DNA of 64,000 bases from NCBI GenBank assembly GCA_004535795.1, contig SPIA01000002.1, positions 428,250 through 492,249 of the forward strand, written 5' to 3'. Position 1 is the first letter of the stretch. Each line of letters begins with the position of its first letter. Position numbers and translations under genes: made by a program. Origin of the DNA: Gammaproteobacteria bacterium LSUCC0057 (GTDB lineage Bacteria > Pseudomonadota > Gammaproteobacteria > Pseudomonadales > Porticoccaceae). Positions 1-10,346 of this stretch are shown in pieces. The notes under the pieces are model-generated. The model saw only the letters and a list, made by a program, of their open reading frames with translations, had not been told where the DNA came from and made no database searches.

Positions 1-2678
1 AAAATGCCAAAAGGTTTTAAATACGAGCGGAACTCGACCGCCATAATCAGATACATCAGCCCCAGCGACAGGAAGAAGAATTTACCGATCGCTGCGCCGA
101 GCTCGTCCTCCTCGCGCTGGTCGCCATCTTTGACGACGCTGACTGCCGGAAAATTGCGCTGCAGCTGTTCGGCTATCGGCCCGTAGAGTTGTTGCGAAAT
201 CTCACCCAGAGTCATCTCGCCCTTGGTGGCGCTGACGCTAATTTTAACGCTGCGCTGGCGATCTTGACGGTTGATGCGCGAGTAGCCCGGCACATAATCG
301 GTCTCTGCCACCGTGTAAAAGGGCACCTCAGTGCCATCGCCGAGGCGCACGCGCAGATCGTCGAGGGTATCGACCCGCTCTCGGTCGGCTTGCGGGTAGC
401 GCACCATCACGCGGATATCGTCGCGCCCCAGTGGTACCCGCTGCGCTTCGGCGCCGTAAAACGCCTGACGCACCTGTCGGGCGATGTCGCTGAGGCCGAC
501 CCCGAGCAGACTGGCGCTGGGGCGCAGGCTGATATCGAGATCGTAGCGTCCGGAGTGGATGTCGTCGCGGATATTGCGCGCCCCTGGCAGCAGCGCCGCC
601 CGCTCTTTGACAAACGCGGCGGCGGCGCTGAGCTGGTCGAGATCGTTAGAGGTGAGCAGCACCGCCGAGGAGGGCACGTTGCGGGTGATGCTGGCGTCTA
701 CCGTGAAGCTGCGCGCCTCCGGTATGTCGCCGATGTAGTGTTGCCAGCGCTCGCCGATCAACGCCGGCGAGATCTCGCCGCTGACATCCTCTTGAAGCTC
801 CAGGGCCAGACGGATGTTGTCGCCGAACATGAAGCTGAGTTGATTTTTCACCAGCTGGTCGGTGTCGATCTCGGCAGCGATGACCGGGTCGTTGAGCAGC
901 TTAGCGACAGCGCGCTCGGCGCGCAGTGTGATCGCCTCTTTGTCGGCACTGGGGTGGCCAGAGGGCATATCGATACGCATAAAAATAAAGTCAGAGGCGA
1001 CATTGGGCATAAAACTTTTTTTAATGTAACCGGCGCCGACCAGCGCCAGCGCCAGCGCCAAACCGAGGGTGAACAGCACTAGAGTGAGTGCCCGCCAGCG
1101 CAGCGCCAGACCCAGAAAAGGTTGGTAGCGGTCGCGACCAAAGGCGGTCAAACCGTCGACGCAGCGCATCCGCAGAGTGTGCAGGCGCAGCGCTAAGCCG
1201 TCCGCCGGCACCCGCTCTGGCGGCATATGGGCGAGATGGGTGGGCAGTATGTAAAACGACTCGATCAACGAGAAGGTCAGCGCGACAATGGTGACCATCG
1301 GAATGGCCCAGATAATCTTTGGCCACACCCCGGGCAGCAGCAGCATAGGTGCGAACACAATCATGGTGCTGACCACCGCCAGGGTGACCGGTTTGGCCAC
1401 CGCTGCGGTGCCCAATCGGGCCGCTTCGATACCGCTGTAACCGCGCTGCTGGTAGCTGTAAATGCTTTCGCCGACCACAATCGCGTCGTCGACAATAATG
1501 CCTAAAATTAGCAGGAAGGCGAACATCGACAACATGTTGAGGGTCAAGCCAACCCCGGGCAGCAACCACAGCGCACCCATGTAGGCAATGGCGATACCGG
1601 CGGAAACCCACAGCGCCAACAGCGGCCGCAAAAATAGCATCAGGGTGATAAATACCAGCACCAGACCGCCCAGCGCGTTGCGCGACAACAGCTCAAGCCG
1701 CCCCTTGTACATCCCCGACATATCCAGCCAGGTGCCGGCAGTCAGCCCGTCTGGCAACACGGCGGCGGCCCCTTCGACGTAGGCTTTAACCGCGTCGGTG
1801 CTGGCGACAATGTCCGGCTGCTTGCCGACGTAGACGCCGAGAAAAATGGCCTTCTGACCGTTGAAGCGGGTCAGCCGGCTGGTTTCGGCAAAGGTGTCGT
1901 AGACCTTGGCGACATCGCCCAGCGTCAATTCGCGGCCGTCGTTGGCGGCATAGATCGGGATCGCGTAGAACGCCTCGGGCGAGTAGGCTTGGCCGCGGGT
2001 CTGAATTTGCAGATCGCCGTCACTGGCGCGCACTGTGCCGGCCGGCAGATTCAATGAGCTGCGACGGATGGCGGCGACCACCTGATCAAATGAGAGCCCA
2101 AAGCGGCGCATATCGGTCTCTGACAGCTCGATTGAAAAGCGCCGTTCCGGCACCCCCCAGAGGTCGACGGTATCGACGCTGGGCAGTGCGGCGAGCTGAT
2201 CGCGCACCAGTTCGCCGTAGTGTTTTAGCACCAGTTCGTCGACGTCGCCGGCAATGGCGACCCGGATCACCTCGTTGCGCTCTAGCAGCTCGCGGACGAT
2301 TGGCCTCTCAGCGTCGACCGGGAAGGTGGTGATGGCATCGACTCGCCCTTTGATATCGTTGAGCATCTTGCCCATGTCAGCAGCGGTGTCGATCTCCACA
2401 CTGACCCGCCCCGAGCCTTGGCGAGCGCTGGAGCTGATGCGCTTGATACCATCGAGGTTGTAGATCGCCTCCTCGATGCGAATGACAATCTGCTCTTCGA
2501 CCTCGCGCGGTCCAGCGCCGGGATAGGGCATGTTAATTTCAATAAAGTTGACCGGAATGTTGGGAAACACCTCTTTGCCGATACCGCGCATGCCGACCAC
2601 ACCGCCGACAATGATCAGTATCATTAACAGGTTGGCGGCGATCGGATTATCGATAAACCAGTCAATAGAGCGTTTCAC
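1..2678 (-). CDS. RND-family efflux permease, 5' 892 codons (C-terminus beyond window edge)
   Basis: Inner-membrane proton-driven efflux pump subunit. I read it as a GTG start at 2678 that overlaps the stop of the upstream adaptor gene as GTGA, followed by an open frame to the window edge. It starts MKRSIDWFIDNPIAANLLM, typical of the first membrane helix of RND pumps. Around 1460-1500 the reverse strand encodes ILGIIVDDAIVVGES, the helix-4 motif with the paired aspartates of the proton relay. RND permeases are about 1000-1050 residues, so roughly the last 150 are missing. Its pairing with a periplasmic adaptor and no outer-membrane gene here suggests use of a TolC-like channel encoded elsewhere. 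The substrate cannot be told from sequence. Confidence 0.9.
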   Translation of the reverse strand, partial: MKRSIDWFIDNPIAANLLMILIIVGGVVGMRGIGKEVFPNIPVNFIEINMPYPGAGPREVEEQIVIRIEEAIYNLDGIKRISSSARQGSGRVSVEIDTAADMGKMLNDIKGRVDAITTFPVDAERPIVRELLERNEVIRVAIAGDVDELVLKHYGELVRDQLAALPSVDTVDLWGVPERRFSIELSETDMRRFGLSFDQVVAAIRRSSLNLPAGTVRASDGDLQIQTRGQAYSPEAFYAIPIYAANDGRELTLGDVAKVYDTFAETSRLTRFNGQKAIFLGVYVGKQPDIVASTDAVKAYVEGAAAVLPDGLTAGTWLDMSGMYKGRLELLSRNALGGLVLVFITLMLFLRPLLALWVSAGIAIAYMGALWLLPGVGLTLNMLSMFAFLLILGIIVDDAIVVGESIYSYQQRGYSGIEAARLGTAAVAKPVTLAVVSTMIVFAPMLLLPGVWPKIIWAIPMVTIVALTFSLIESFYILPTHLAHMPPERVPADGLALRLHTLRMRCVDGLTAFGRDRYQPFLGLALRWRALTLVLFTLGLALALALVGAGYIKKSFMPNVASDFIFMRIDMPSGHPSADKEAITLRAERAVAKLLNDPVIAAEIDTDQLVKNQLSFMFGDNIRLALELQEDVSGEISPALIGERWQHYIGDIPEARSFTVDASITRNVPSSAVLLTSNDLDQLSAAAAFVKERAALLPGARNIRDDIHSGRYDLDISLRPSASLLGVGLSDIARQVRQAFYGAEAQRVPLGRDDIRVMVRYPQADRERVDTLDDLRVRLGDGTEVPFYTVAETDYVPGYSRINRQDRQRSVKISVSATKGEMTLGEISQQLYGPIAEQLQRNFPAVSVVKDGDQREEDELGAAIGKFFFLSLGLMYLIMAVEFRSYLKPFGI

Positions 2679-3832
2679 TGCCCGCTCTCCACAGCTTTGG
2701 CGACAGTGACGCGCATCCCCTCAATGGCCAGAGAGAGGCGCGTGGTGACGATCTGCGCGCCCGGCGCAAGACCGCGCACCACCACCGACTCTGCACGGTT
2801 TTGCAGTACCTCCACGGTCCGGTAGTGGATGCGGCTATCGGCATCCACCTGCAGGACCTGGTCGCCGCGGTAGAGCGCACTGCGCGGCAGTACCATGGCG
2901 TCGTCTACCCGGCGGCCGCTGATCAGTGCTTCGACAAAGGCGCCGACCGGCAGATCGGCGGCGTCGACGCCATCGAGCTCAGCCACCGCTACCAACATGC
3001 GGCTGCGGGTATCTAGCGACGCTTCACTACGCACCAGCTGGCCGCGCCAGCGGCGCTCGACGAGGCTGTCGCTGAGTTTCACCTCGACCGCTGGCAGCGC
3101 GCTGCTGTGGCGGCTCGGCAGTTCGATCAGATCGGCTTGGCGCAAGGTCAGCGGCAGGCGCAGCTCAACGCTGGCGGCACCGAAGACGCGGCCGAGACGG
3201 CTGCCAGGAGTGACAAACTGGCCGACATTGACCGAGATCTCAGCGACCCGACCGGCGTAGGGCAGCGTGATGCGGGTGCGCTCTAGGTCGAGTTGGGCTT
3301 TGTCGAGATCCGCTTGCGCCGCTGCCTGCGCCGCCTGCGCGGCAGCCAGCTGTGGTTGGCGCAAAAATAGCGCATTGGCGACCTCGTCGCCGAGATCGCG
3401 CCATTCGCGCTCTGCTTGGCGCGCGCGGCCGCGCTCTAACGCCAGCGCTTCATCGGCTTTGGCCAGCTGCGCTCGCGCTCGCGCTACGGCAAACTGGTAG
3501 TCGGCGCGCTCTATCTGCAGCAGTGTTTGGCCGGCCTCAAAAAAGCCGCCGGCGGCAAATTGAGGGGCGATTGCCACCACCTGGCCGGCGACTCGGGCGA
3601 CTAGATCAACGGCAATTTTTGGCGCTACCGTACCCTGTGCCTCGATCTGCAGTGCCACGGGGCCTGGGGCGGCGGTGACAACGGTGACCTCGGGGGCGGG
3701 GCGCTCGGCGCGCGGCTGGGGTTGCGGGGTCGGTTTGAGCAGCACCACGGAGGCGATAACGGCACTGCCGAGCAGCAGTGCGATGATCGCGACACGGCTG
3801 CGGTGGCGACGAGAGGGGGCAGTGTTGGCCAT
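2675..3832 (-). CDS. RND efflux periplasmic adaptor subunit (HlyD/MFP family)
   Basis: The 385-residue membrane-fusion protein links the permease to an outer-membrane channel. It has a basic N-terminus, one hydrophobic segment at about residues 13-31, a Pro-rich stretch, a lipoyl-like half at about 60-100 (VARVAGQVVAIAP), an Ala/Gln/Arg-rich alpha-helical hairpin at about 105-185, the second lipoyl half (RITLPYAGRVAEISVNVGQ) and beta-barrel domains. It is the first gene of a two-gene operon with the permease, overlapping it by 4 bp. No cysteine lipobox is seen, so it is anchored by the N-terminal helix. Confidence 0.88.
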   Translation of the reverse strand: MANTAPSRRHRSRVAIIALLLGSAVIASVVLLKPTPQPQPRAERPAPEVTVVTAAPGPVALQIEAQGTVAPKIAVDLVARVAGQVVAIAPQFAAGGFFEAGQTLLQIERADYQFAVARARAQLAKADEALALERGRARQAEREWRDLGDEVANALFLRQPQLAAAQAAQAAAQADLDKAQLDLERTRITLPYAGRVAEISVNVGQFVTPGSRLGRVFGAASVELRLPLTLRQADLIELPSRHSSALPAVEVKLSDSLVERRWRGQLVRSEASLDTRSRMLVAVAELDGVDAADLPVGAFVEALISGRRVDDAMVLPRSALYRGDQVLQVDADSRIHYRTVEVLQNRAESVVVRGLAPGAQIVTTRLSLAIEGMRVTVAKAVESGQ

Positions 3833-3931
3833 TGAGCTTCCTTGGTCACGAGCTACCCCGGCGGGGGCGAGCTTTACATATTAACGCAGCCAGCGCGGCT
3901 GGGATGACAGCGCTGTCAGCGATTTTTCCGG

Positions 3932-5191
3932 TCAATAGCGGTCGCGATCACTGACATCGTCATAGACAGCGCGGTCGAGTAGCCCCTCGCTGTGAGCAAC
4001 CACTGTCGAGACTACGCAGTCGCCGGTGATATTGACTGCAGTGCGGATCATATCTAGTAGGCGATCGACACCGATAATTAAGGCGATCCCCTCGACCGGC
4101 AGGCCGACCTGCTGCAGCACCATGGCCAGCATAATCAGCGCTGCACCGGGTACCCCGGCGGTGCCTATAGAGGCCAGGGTGGCGGTGGCAATCACCGCCA
4201 GGTAGCCTGACAGGCCGATGTCGATGCCGTAGGCTTGGGCGATAAATACCGTCGCCACCCCCTGTAAAATCGCCGAGCCGTCCATATTGATGGTGGCCCC
4301 CAGCGGTACCGTAAATGAACCGATCGAAGGGTTGACGCCGAGCCGGTTCTCCACCACACCCAGTGTGATCGGCAGAGTGGCGTTGGACGAGGCGGTACTA
4401 AAACCAAACAGCGCCGCGGGGCGGATATTTTTAAACAGCGTCAGCGGATTGAGGCGGGTCAGGGTCAGCAGTAGCAGCGGGTAGACCACTACCGCGTGAA
4501 ACAGCAGCACGCCGACCACGGTAAAAAAGTATTTACCCAGCGCGATGATGGCGCCAAAGCCCTCGGCGCTAAAGAGTGTGGTTAGCAGTGCAAACACCCC
4601 CCACGGGGCCAGATGCATAAGAATAGTCACCATGCGCATGTTGACGTCGTTGATGCTCTCGAAAAACCGCAGTGCCGCGGTGCCGGGGGTGCCAACTTGC
4701 GCCAGCGCGACCCCAACTAATAGTGCGAAGACAATAATTTGTAACATATTGCCCTCCGCCATCGCCGCGATCGGGTTGGTCGGGAAGATGTCGATCAACA
4801 CCTCTTTAACGGTCGGTGGTAGCGGTGCCGTAAAGCTCCCTTCGAAGCTGCGATCGAGCCCGGTGCCGGGGTCGATGAGGTTGGCAAAAATGACTGCAGC
4901 AGTAATTGCCAGGGCGGTAGTGAGCAGATAGAAACCAATAGTTTTGGTGGCAATTTTACCGAGGCTGACGCCGGGGCTAATGGTCGCGGTGCCAACCACC
5001 AGTGAGACAAAGACCAGCGGCACCACCAACACCTTGAGGGAGGCGATAAATACCTGCCCGACCAGGTCAAAGACTGAATCCAACAACCAAGCCAGCAGCG
5101 GTGTGAGCTGTTGACCAAAAGCGGCATTGAGCAGCGAGCCGAGCACGACGCCGGCGACCATGCCGAGCAGTATCTTATTAGACAAAGTCAC
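3932..5191 (-). CDS. dicarboxylate/amino acid:cation symporter (DAACS family)
   Basis: A 419-residue multi-helix transporter of the GltP/DctA/SstT family that takes up dicarboxylates or acidic/neutral amino acids with Na+ or H+. Family motifs are visible: the serine-rich hairpin FSTASSNATLPITL, the ligand/cation site GATINMDGSAI, and the C-terminal RLLDMIRTAVNITGD that carries substrate-binding Asp, Arg and Asn residues. It stands alone, divergent from folE with about 160 bp between them, and shares no operon with the adaptor downstream. Substrate specificity is not resolvable by eye. Confidence 0.9.
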   Translation of the reverse strand: MTLSNKILLGMVAGVVLGSLLNAAFGQQLTPLLAWLLDSVFDLVGQVFIASLKVLVVPLVFVSLVVGTATISPGVSLGKIATKTIGFYLLTTALAITAAVIFANLIDPGTGLDRSFEGSFTAPLPPTVKEVLIDIFPTNPIAAMAEGNMLQIIVFALLVGVALAQVGTPGTAALRFFESINDVNMRMVTILMHLAPWGVFALLTTLFSAEGFGAIIALGKYFFTVVGVLLFHAVVVYPLLLLTLTRLNPLTLFKNIRPAALFGFSTASSNATLPITLGVVENRLGVNPSIGSFTVPLGATINMDGSAILQGVATVFIAQAYGIDIGLSGYLAVIATATLASIGTAGVPGAALIMLAMVLQQVGLPVEGIALIIGVDRLLDMIRTAVNITGDCVVSTVVAHSEGLLDRAVYDDVSDRDRY

Positions 5192-5350
5192 AGTGAAATC
5201 TCCTTCTAGCCAGATACTGATGCAGGGTTGGGCTCGCCTTATAGCGCTGCAATGTTATCATAGCGCCGGCATCGCCGCCGCGCATTCGACACGCCCTGCG
5301 GTACACCTATCAGCGCTGCTCACAGAGAGTGGCAAATCCGGAGAGTCTTT

Positions 5351-5905
5351 ATGTCGGTGGAAAAATTTCAAGCGGCTTACCGCACCATCATTGGCGAGGT
5401 CGACGACCTGCAGCGCCCAGGCCTGCTCGACACGCCGCTGCGAGCGGCAAAAGCCTTCCAGTATTTGACCCGCGGTTATCAGCAGTCGGTCGAAGAGGTG
5501 GTCAACAATGCACTGTTCCCCTCGCAGAGCAGCGAGATGATTGTGGTGCGCGATATCGAGCTCTATTCGATGTGCGAGCACCATCTGCTGCCGTTCATCG
5601 GCAAGGCACATGTGGCGTATATCCCGCAGGGCAAGGTGATCGGCCTCTCCAAGGTGGCGCGCATTGTCGACATGTATGCGCGTCGCCTGCAGATTCAAGA
5701 GGAGCTCACAGTTCAGATCGCTGAAGCGGTCGAGCAACTGACCGGTGCCGCCGGCGTCGGCGTTATCGTCGAGGCCAAGCACCTGTGCATGATGATGCGC
5801 GGCGTAGAGAAGCAGAATTCGTCGATGAAGACCTCGGCGATGCTCGGCAGCTTCCGCGACGACCTGGCCACCCGCAGTGAGTTCTTATCGCTGATAAAGG
5901 GCTGA
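5351..5905 (+). CDS. folE: GTP cyclohydrolase I
   Basis: Converts GTP to 7,8-dihydroneopterin triphosphate, the first step of folate synthesis. At 184 residues it has the usual size for the short bacterial enzyme. The zinc/catalytic block [19 protein letters not shown] is intact (Cys and the His pair), followed by [17 protein letters not shown] and the C-terminal [14 protein letters not shown] with the third zinc Cys. It is the only plus-strand gene in the first 16 kb and ends 8 bp before the convergent ubiD stop, leaving almost no room for separate terminators. Confidence 0.97.
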   Translation: MSVEKFQAAYRTIIGEVDDLQRPGLLDTPLRAAKAFQYLTRGYQQSVEEVVNNALFPSQSSEMIVVRDIELYSMCEHHLLPFIGKAHVAYIPQGKVIGLSKVARIVDMYARRLQIQEELTVQIAEAVEQLTGAAGVGVIVEAKHLCMMMRGVEKQNSSMKTSAMLGSFRDDLATRSEFLSLIKG

Positions 5906-5913
5906 GTGGCCCG

Positions 5914-7380
5914 CTAGGGCAGCCCCAGTTTGTCCCACAGTGCGTCGACGCGCTGTTTGACCTCTTCGCTCATGGCGATCGGTTCACCCCATTCGCGGCA
6001 GGTTTCGCCTTCAAACTTGTTGGTGGCGTCGAAGCCGATCTTCGAACCGAGCCCCGCCACCGGCGAGGCAAAGTCGAGGTAGTCAATTGGGGTGTTCTCG
6101 ATGATGGTGGTGTCGCGCGCCGGATCCATGCGCGTGGTCATCGCCCAGATCACGTCCTGCCAGTTGCGGACATCGACATCGGCGTCGGTGACCACAACGA
6201 ATTTGGTGTACATGAACTGACGCAAAAAAGACCAGACACCCATCATCACCCGCTTTGCGTGGCCGGGATACTGTTTGTGCATGCTCACTACCGCCATGCG
6301 GTAGGAGCAGCCCTCAGGCGGCAGGTAAAAGTCGGCGATTTCGGGGAACTGCTTTTGCAGGATCGGTACGAAAACTTCGTTTAACGCTACCCCTAAGATC
6401 GCCGGCTCGTCGGGCGGCCGGCCGGTGTAGGTGCTGTGGTAGATCGGGTTGCGGCGGTGGCTGATGCGCTCCACGGTAAACACCGGAAAGCGCTCTACCT
6501 CGTTGTAGTAGCCGGTGTGATCGCCAAATGGCCCCTCGTCGGCTAATTCGCCGGCGGCGAGGTGACCTTCAAGGATAAACTCGGCGCTCGCCGGCACCTG
6601 CAGATCACTGCCCAAGCAGTTGGCGACAGCGGTTTTTTCGCCGCGCAGCAAGCCGGCAAACGCGTATTCCGAAAGTGTGTCCGGGACTGGGGTGACGGCA
6701 CCCAAAATAGTTGCCGGATCGGCGCCCAGCGCGACCGCCACAGGGTAGGGCTGGCCGGGGTGACGGCGTTGAAACTCGCGAAAATCGAGAGCGCCGCCGC
6801 GGTGTGCCAGCCAGCGCATAATCAGTTTGTTTTTGCCGATTTTCTGCATCCGGTAGATGCCGAGATTTTGCCGCTGCTTGTCGGGCCCGCGAGTGATGAC
6901 TAGCGGCCAGGTCACCAGTGGGCCGACATCGCCGGGCCAGCAGGTCTGAATCGGCAGGCGATCTAAATCGACCTGATCGCCCTCTACCACCACCTCTTGG
7001 CAGGGCGGTTTAGCCACCACTTTAACCGGCATATTGAGCACTTGTTTAAAGTCGTGTCGCTTCTCCCAGAGGTCGCGCAAACCTTTGGGCGGCTCCGGCT
7101 CCTTCAAAAAAGCCAGTAACTTGCCCACTTCGCGCAGCGCCGTGACCGACTCCTGACCCATCCCCAGCGCCACCCGTTCGGGGGTGCCAAACAGATTGGT
7201 CAACACCGGTGTGTCGTAGCCGACGGGGTTTTCAAACAGCAGTGCCGGGCCGGCTGCACGCAGCACTCGGTCGCTGATCTCGGTCATCTCCAGATTGGGA
7301 TCAACCGGTTCACTGATGCGCAGCAGTTCACCGCGCTGCTCCAGCAGTTGTATAAAGTCGCGCAGATCCCGCAGCTTCAT
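5914..7380 (-). CDS. ubiD: 4-hydroxy-3-polyprenylbenzoate decarboxylase
   Basis: Prenylated-FMN-dependent decarboxylase of ubiquinone biosynthesis, acting on the polyprenyl-hydroxybenzoate intermediate; it needs the flavin prenyltransferase UbiX, not in this window. The 488 residues match the family length. Recognisable segments are the N-terminal [19 protein letters not shown], the cofactor-binding region with NLGIYRMQ, the acidic EDEGPFGDH-like block (read here as [14 protein letters not shown]) and the C-terminal [11 protein letters not shown]. It lies 9 bp downstream of rho and is probably cotranscribed with it. Confidence 0.96.
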   Translation of the reverse strand: MKLRDLRDFIQLLEQRGELLRISEPVDPNLEMTEISDRVLRAAGPALLFENPVGYDTPVLTNLFGTPERVALGMGQESVTALREVGKLLAFLKEPEPPKGLRDLWEKRHDFKQVLNMPVKVVAKPPCQEVVVEGDQVDLDRLPIQTCWPGDVGPLVTWPLVITRGPDKQRQNLGIYRMQKIGKNKLIMRWLAHRGGALDFREFQRRHPGQPYPVAVALGADPATILGAVTPVPDTLSEYAFAGLLRGEKTAVANCLGSDLQVPASAEFILEGHLAAGELADEGPFGDHTGYYNEVERFPVFTVERISHRRNPIYHSTYTGRPPDEPAILGVALNEVFVPILQKQFPEIADFYLPPEGCSYRMAVVSMHKQYPGHAKRVMMGVWSFLRQFMYTKFVVVTDADVDVRNWQDVIWAMTTRMDPARDTTIIENTPIDYLDFASPVAGLGSKIGFDATNKFEGETCREWGEPIAMSEEVKQRVDALWDKLGLP

Positions 7381-7389
7381 AGCGCTGGC

Positions 7390-8649
7390 CTATTTGCGCC
7401 GCATGGCGCCAAAGAACTCGTCATTGCTCTTGAAGCCTTTGAGCTTTTCAACCAGAAATTCAGTGGCTGGGAGATCTTCCATGTCGTGCAGCAGCTTGCG
7501 CAAAATCCACACTTTTTGCAGCTCGGCCTCGTCCATCAGCAGATCTTCGCGGCGGGTGCCGGAGCGGCGCACGTTGATCGCCGGGTAGACACGCTTTTCG
7601 GCGATCTTGCGATCCAGGTGCAGCTCCATATTGCCGGTGCCTTTAAATTCCTCGTAGATCACCTCGTCCATTTTCGAGCCGGTATCGATCAGCGCGGTGG
7701 CGATAATGGTCAAGCTGCCGCCGTGTTCGATGTTGCGCGCGGCGCCAAAAAAGCGCTTGGGTTTTTCCAGCGCGTGGGCATCGACACCGCCGGTGAGGAC
7801 TTTGCCTGACGATGGAATAACCGTGTTGTAGGCGCGCGCTAGACGGGTGATCGAGTCGAGCAAAATCACCACATCTTTTTTGTGCTCAACCAGTCGCTTG
7901 GCTTTCTCTATAACCATCTCGGCTACCTGCACGTGGCGGGTCGGTGGTTCGTCGAAGGTCGAGGCGATCACCTCGCCGCGCACCGTGCGCTGCATCTCGG
8001 TCACCTCTTCAGGGCGCTCGTCGATCAGCAGCACGATGATGTAACAGTCGGGGCTGTTGCGCACGATCGACTGGGCAATATTTTGCATCATGATGGTTTT
8101 GCCCGCTTTTGGCGGCGCTACAATCAGGCCGCGCTGGCCTTTGCCGATCGGGGCCACTAAGTCGATGATGCGACCGGTCAGATCCTCGCTGGAACCGTTG
8201 CCCGACTCCAGTCGAATGACATCGTCGGGAAACAGCGGGGTGAGGTTTTCGAAGAGAATTTTGCTTTTGGAATTTTCTGGGGCATCAAAATTAATCTGGT
8301 CGACTTTGAGCAGCGCGAAGTAGCGCTCACCGTCTTTGGGGGGGCGGATTTTGCCCGAGATACTGTCGCCGGTGCGCAGGTTAAAGCGGCGAATTTGGCT
8401 GGGTGAGACATAAATATCGTCTGGGCCAGCCAGATAAGAGGAACCGCCTGAGCGCAAAAAACCGAAGCCGTCGGGGAGGATCTCCAGCACGCCATCGCCG
8501 TAGATATCTTCACCACTCTTGGCGTGGCGTTTGAGCATGGCAAAAATAATATCTTGTTTGCGCGAGCGGGCGATGTTCTCGAGTCCGGCAGCAGCGGCCA
8601 TCTCAACCAGTTCATTAATCGGTTTTTCTTTCAGTTCTGATAGATTCAT
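7390..8649 (-). CDS. rho: transcription termination factor Rho
   Basis: Hexameric RNA-dependent ATPase that ends transcription. The 419 residues equal the usual length. It has the N-terminal helical domain, the cold-shock-like RNA-binding domain with GFGFLRS and the [19 protein letters not shown] motif, Walker [11 protein letters not shown], Walker [17 protein letters not shown], the Q-loop and R-loop region, and a C-terminal [13 protein letters not shown]. It follows trxA after 238 bp carrying a hairpin and a candidate promoter, and precedes ubiD by 9 bp. Long leaders before rho are often used for autoregulation; here that is inference. Confidence 0.98.
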   Translation of the reverse strand: MNLSELKEKPINELVEMAAAAGLENIARSRKQDIIFAMLKRHAKSGEDIYGDGVLEILPDGFGFLRSGGSSYLAGPDDIYVSPSQIRRFNLRTGDSISGKIRPPKDGERYFALLKVDQINFDAPENSKSKILFENLTPLFPDDVIRLESGNGSSEDLTGRIIDLVAPIGKGQRGLIVAPPKAGKTIMMQNIAQSIVRNSPDCYIIVLLIDERPEEVTEMQRTVRGEVIASTFDEPPTRHVQVAEMVIEKAKRLVEHKKDVVILLDSITRLARAYNTVIPSSGKVLTGGVDAHALEKPKRFFGAARNIEHGGSLTIIATALIDTGSKMDEVIYEEFKGTGNMELHLDRKIAEKRVYPAINVRRSGTRREDLLMDEAELQKVWILRKLLHDMEDLPATEFLVEKLKGFKSNDEFFGAMRRK

Positions 8650-8787
8650 ACGGGCTTTTAGTTAGTGTGAAAGGGACGCCTGCAACGGGACTGCGCGTTT
8701 GAGCGGCACAAAGAGCAGGGGATTGGACAATGTGGTTGCGCGCTGAAGGTGCCGGCTAGGAGTGCAGCACTGCGCGGGTGTAGCGCA

Positions 8788-8815
8788 AGTATAGCGTCAA
8801 GGGGGTAAAGCGCAA
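8788..8815 (-). promoter_or_regulatory. candidate sigma-70 promoter for rho
   Basis: On the minus strand TTGCGC (8815-8810) and TATACT (8793-8788) are separated by 16 bp, giving a start about 130 nt upstream of the rho start codon. The -10 is close to consensus; the -35 matches only the TTG. Confidence 0.4.
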
Positions 8816-8828
8816 CTGCTAAATGGCG

Positions 8829-8863
8829 TCAGCTCAGGCGCGGTGCAACCGCGGCTGAGCTGA
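8829..8863. other. long stem-loop between trxA and rho
   Basis: Plus-strand arms TCAGCTCAG (8829-8837) and CTGAGCTGA (8855-8863) pair perfectly. After one mismatch, inner arms CGCGGT and ACCGCG pair around a GCA loop: 15 base pairs within 35 nt. It lies 25 nt after the trxA stop and before the rho promoter candidate. There is no T-run on either side, so it is not a standard intrinsic terminator. It could stabilise the trxA mRNA 3' end or act in the rho leader. Confidence 0.6.
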
Positions 8864-8887
8864 TCAGTTTAGCCTGCCGTCAAAGGC

Positions 8888-9214
8888 TTACAGCAGTGCG
8901 TCAATAAACTCGGTGAGCTGCGACTTTGACAACGCGCCGACTTTGGTCGCCTCGATAGAGCCGTTTTTAAACGCCAATATAGTGGGGATGCCGCGAACAT
9001 TGAACTTGGCCGCCGCTTCGGGGTTTTCATCAACATTGATCTTACAGATTTTAACGCGACCATCGTACTCATCGGCCACTTGGTCGAGCAGCGGCGCAAT
9101 CATCTTGCAGGGGCCGCACCACGGCGCCCAGAAATCCACCAAGGTTGGCATATCTGCTTGTTGTACATCGGCCTCAAAGCTGCCGTCGGTGACGTGGACG
9201 ATTTTGTCGCTCAT
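8888..9214 (-). CDS. trxA: thioredoxin 1
   Basis: Cytoplasmic disulfide reductase of 108 residues. The active site WCGPC has Cys33 and Cys36, preceded by LVDFWAPW. The cis-proline segment RGIPTIL and the C-terminal helix are present. It sits immediately upstream of rho on the same strand, a neighbourhood conserved in gammaproteobacteria, but separated from it by a strong hairpin and its own promoter candidate. Confidence 0.97.
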   Translation of the reverse strand: MSDKIVHVTDGSFEADVQQADMPTLVDFWAPWCGPCKMIAPLLDQVADEYDGRVKICKINVDENPEAAAKFNVRGIPTILAFKNGSIEATKVGALSKSQLTEFIDALL

Positions 9215-9334
9215 CTTGATTCCTCGTTAGGGGTTCAACAGGTAAGGGGTGTCGGCCAGAGGCCAGCTAGTAAAGTGACGCCATGATAACACCTCACCGG
9301 GCGCTGCAACAGATTGCCGCTACCGCTATTGTGC

Positions 9335-10279
9335 TCAGCTGGCCAGGTAGGGCGGCGGCGGCTCCTGTGCGGCCACCGAGACCGGGTCGATGTGGATCAG
9401 CACCTCGGCGCCCGGGTAGGCGGCCATCAGCGCCTCCTCAATGCGGTCTGAGATGACATGGGCTTGCAACAAATTGAGGTGGTCATCGAGCTCGATGTGG
9501 ACCTGAATAAAGGTGTCGTTACCGGCCCGTCGGGTGCGCAAGTCGTGGTAGCCGCGCAGTTGCTGCTGTGCCGCCAGTACCGCTTTTAGCGCCTCGCGCT
9601 CGTGCTCCGGCAGTTCGCGATCCATGAGATGGTCGCCCGCTTCGCGGACAATCTCCCAGGCGCTGTAGAGTATGTAAAACCCCACCGCCAAGGCCAACAG
9701 CGGATCGACCAAAATCCAACCCTGGGCGGCGCAGTAGAGCGCCACAATGACCGCGGCATTGACCAGCAGGTCGCTCTTGTAGTGCAGGGCGTCGGCAGAG
9801 ATTGCGGTGGAGCCGGTCTTGGCAACCACGAAGCGCTGAAACAGCACTAGAGCCAAGGTCAGGACAATCGAGATAATCATCACCAGTTGGCCGAGCGCAG
9901 TGGCGCTGGGCAAACTGGGGTTGAGCAGCCGCTGCGCCGCCTCAACCAGCAAGAATGCCGCCGAGCCGGTGATAAAAGCGGCCTGGCCCAGCCCGGCCAG
10001 CGCCTCCGCTTTGCCGTGGCCAAAGCGGTGTTCATGGTCTGCCGGGGTGAGGGCGTGCCGCACCGCCAGCAGGTTGATCACCGAGGCCAGCGCATCGAGA
10101 CAGGAGTCGACCAGTGTCGCCAGCAGGCTGATCGAGTCGGATTGCGACCAAGCGTAGAGTTTGAGGGTGATCAGCACCAAGGCCACGCTGGTAGAGGCGT
10201 AAGTGGCGGCGCGCATCAAGCGCCCCGCCTGCTCGGGAGCGAGGCGAGCGGCGCGCGGTGGTGGTGAGATCTGAGTCAT
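9335..10279 (-). CDS. cation diffusion facilitator (FieF-like metal efflux)
   Basis: Inner-membrane divalent-metal/proton antiporter, 314 residues with about six membrane helices and a cytoplasmic C-terminal metal-binding domain. Helix 2 has VDSCLDALAS and helix 5 has LHYKSDLLVN, giving the two Asp plus His/Asp set of the zinc/iron CDF transport site; the linker DHEHRFGHGKAEALAGL is typical of FieF. The C-terminal domain has HIELDDHLNLLQAH. Separated from hemW by 67 bp. Zinc, iron or cadmium cannot be chosen from sequence. Confidence 0.9.
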   Translation of the reverse strand: MTQISPPPRAARLAPEQAGRLMRAATYASTSVALVLITLKLYAWSQSDSISLLATLVDSCLDALASVINLLAVRHALTPADHEHRFGHGKAEALAGLGQAAFITGSAAFLLVEAAQRLLNPSLPSATALGQLVMIISIVLTLALVLFQRFVVAKTGSTAISADALHYKSDLLVNAAVIVALYCAAQGWILVDPLLALAVGFYILYSAWEIVREAGDHLMDRELPEHEREALKAVLAAQQQLRGYHDLRTRRAGNDTFIQVHIELDDHLNLLQAHVISDRIEEALMAAYPGAEVLIHIDPVSVAAQEPPPPYLAS

Positions 10280-10346
10280 CGCGGTAGTCTACCAGAATTG
10301 CGCGAGCGGTTCGCCGCTGCAGGTGTCAGCCACCGTGGGGGTCACC

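Noticed and set aside
189-1082. 297-codon plus-strand frame near the start
   Set aside because: It runs antisense to the RND permease, whose proton-relay motif fixes the reading frame on the minus strand.
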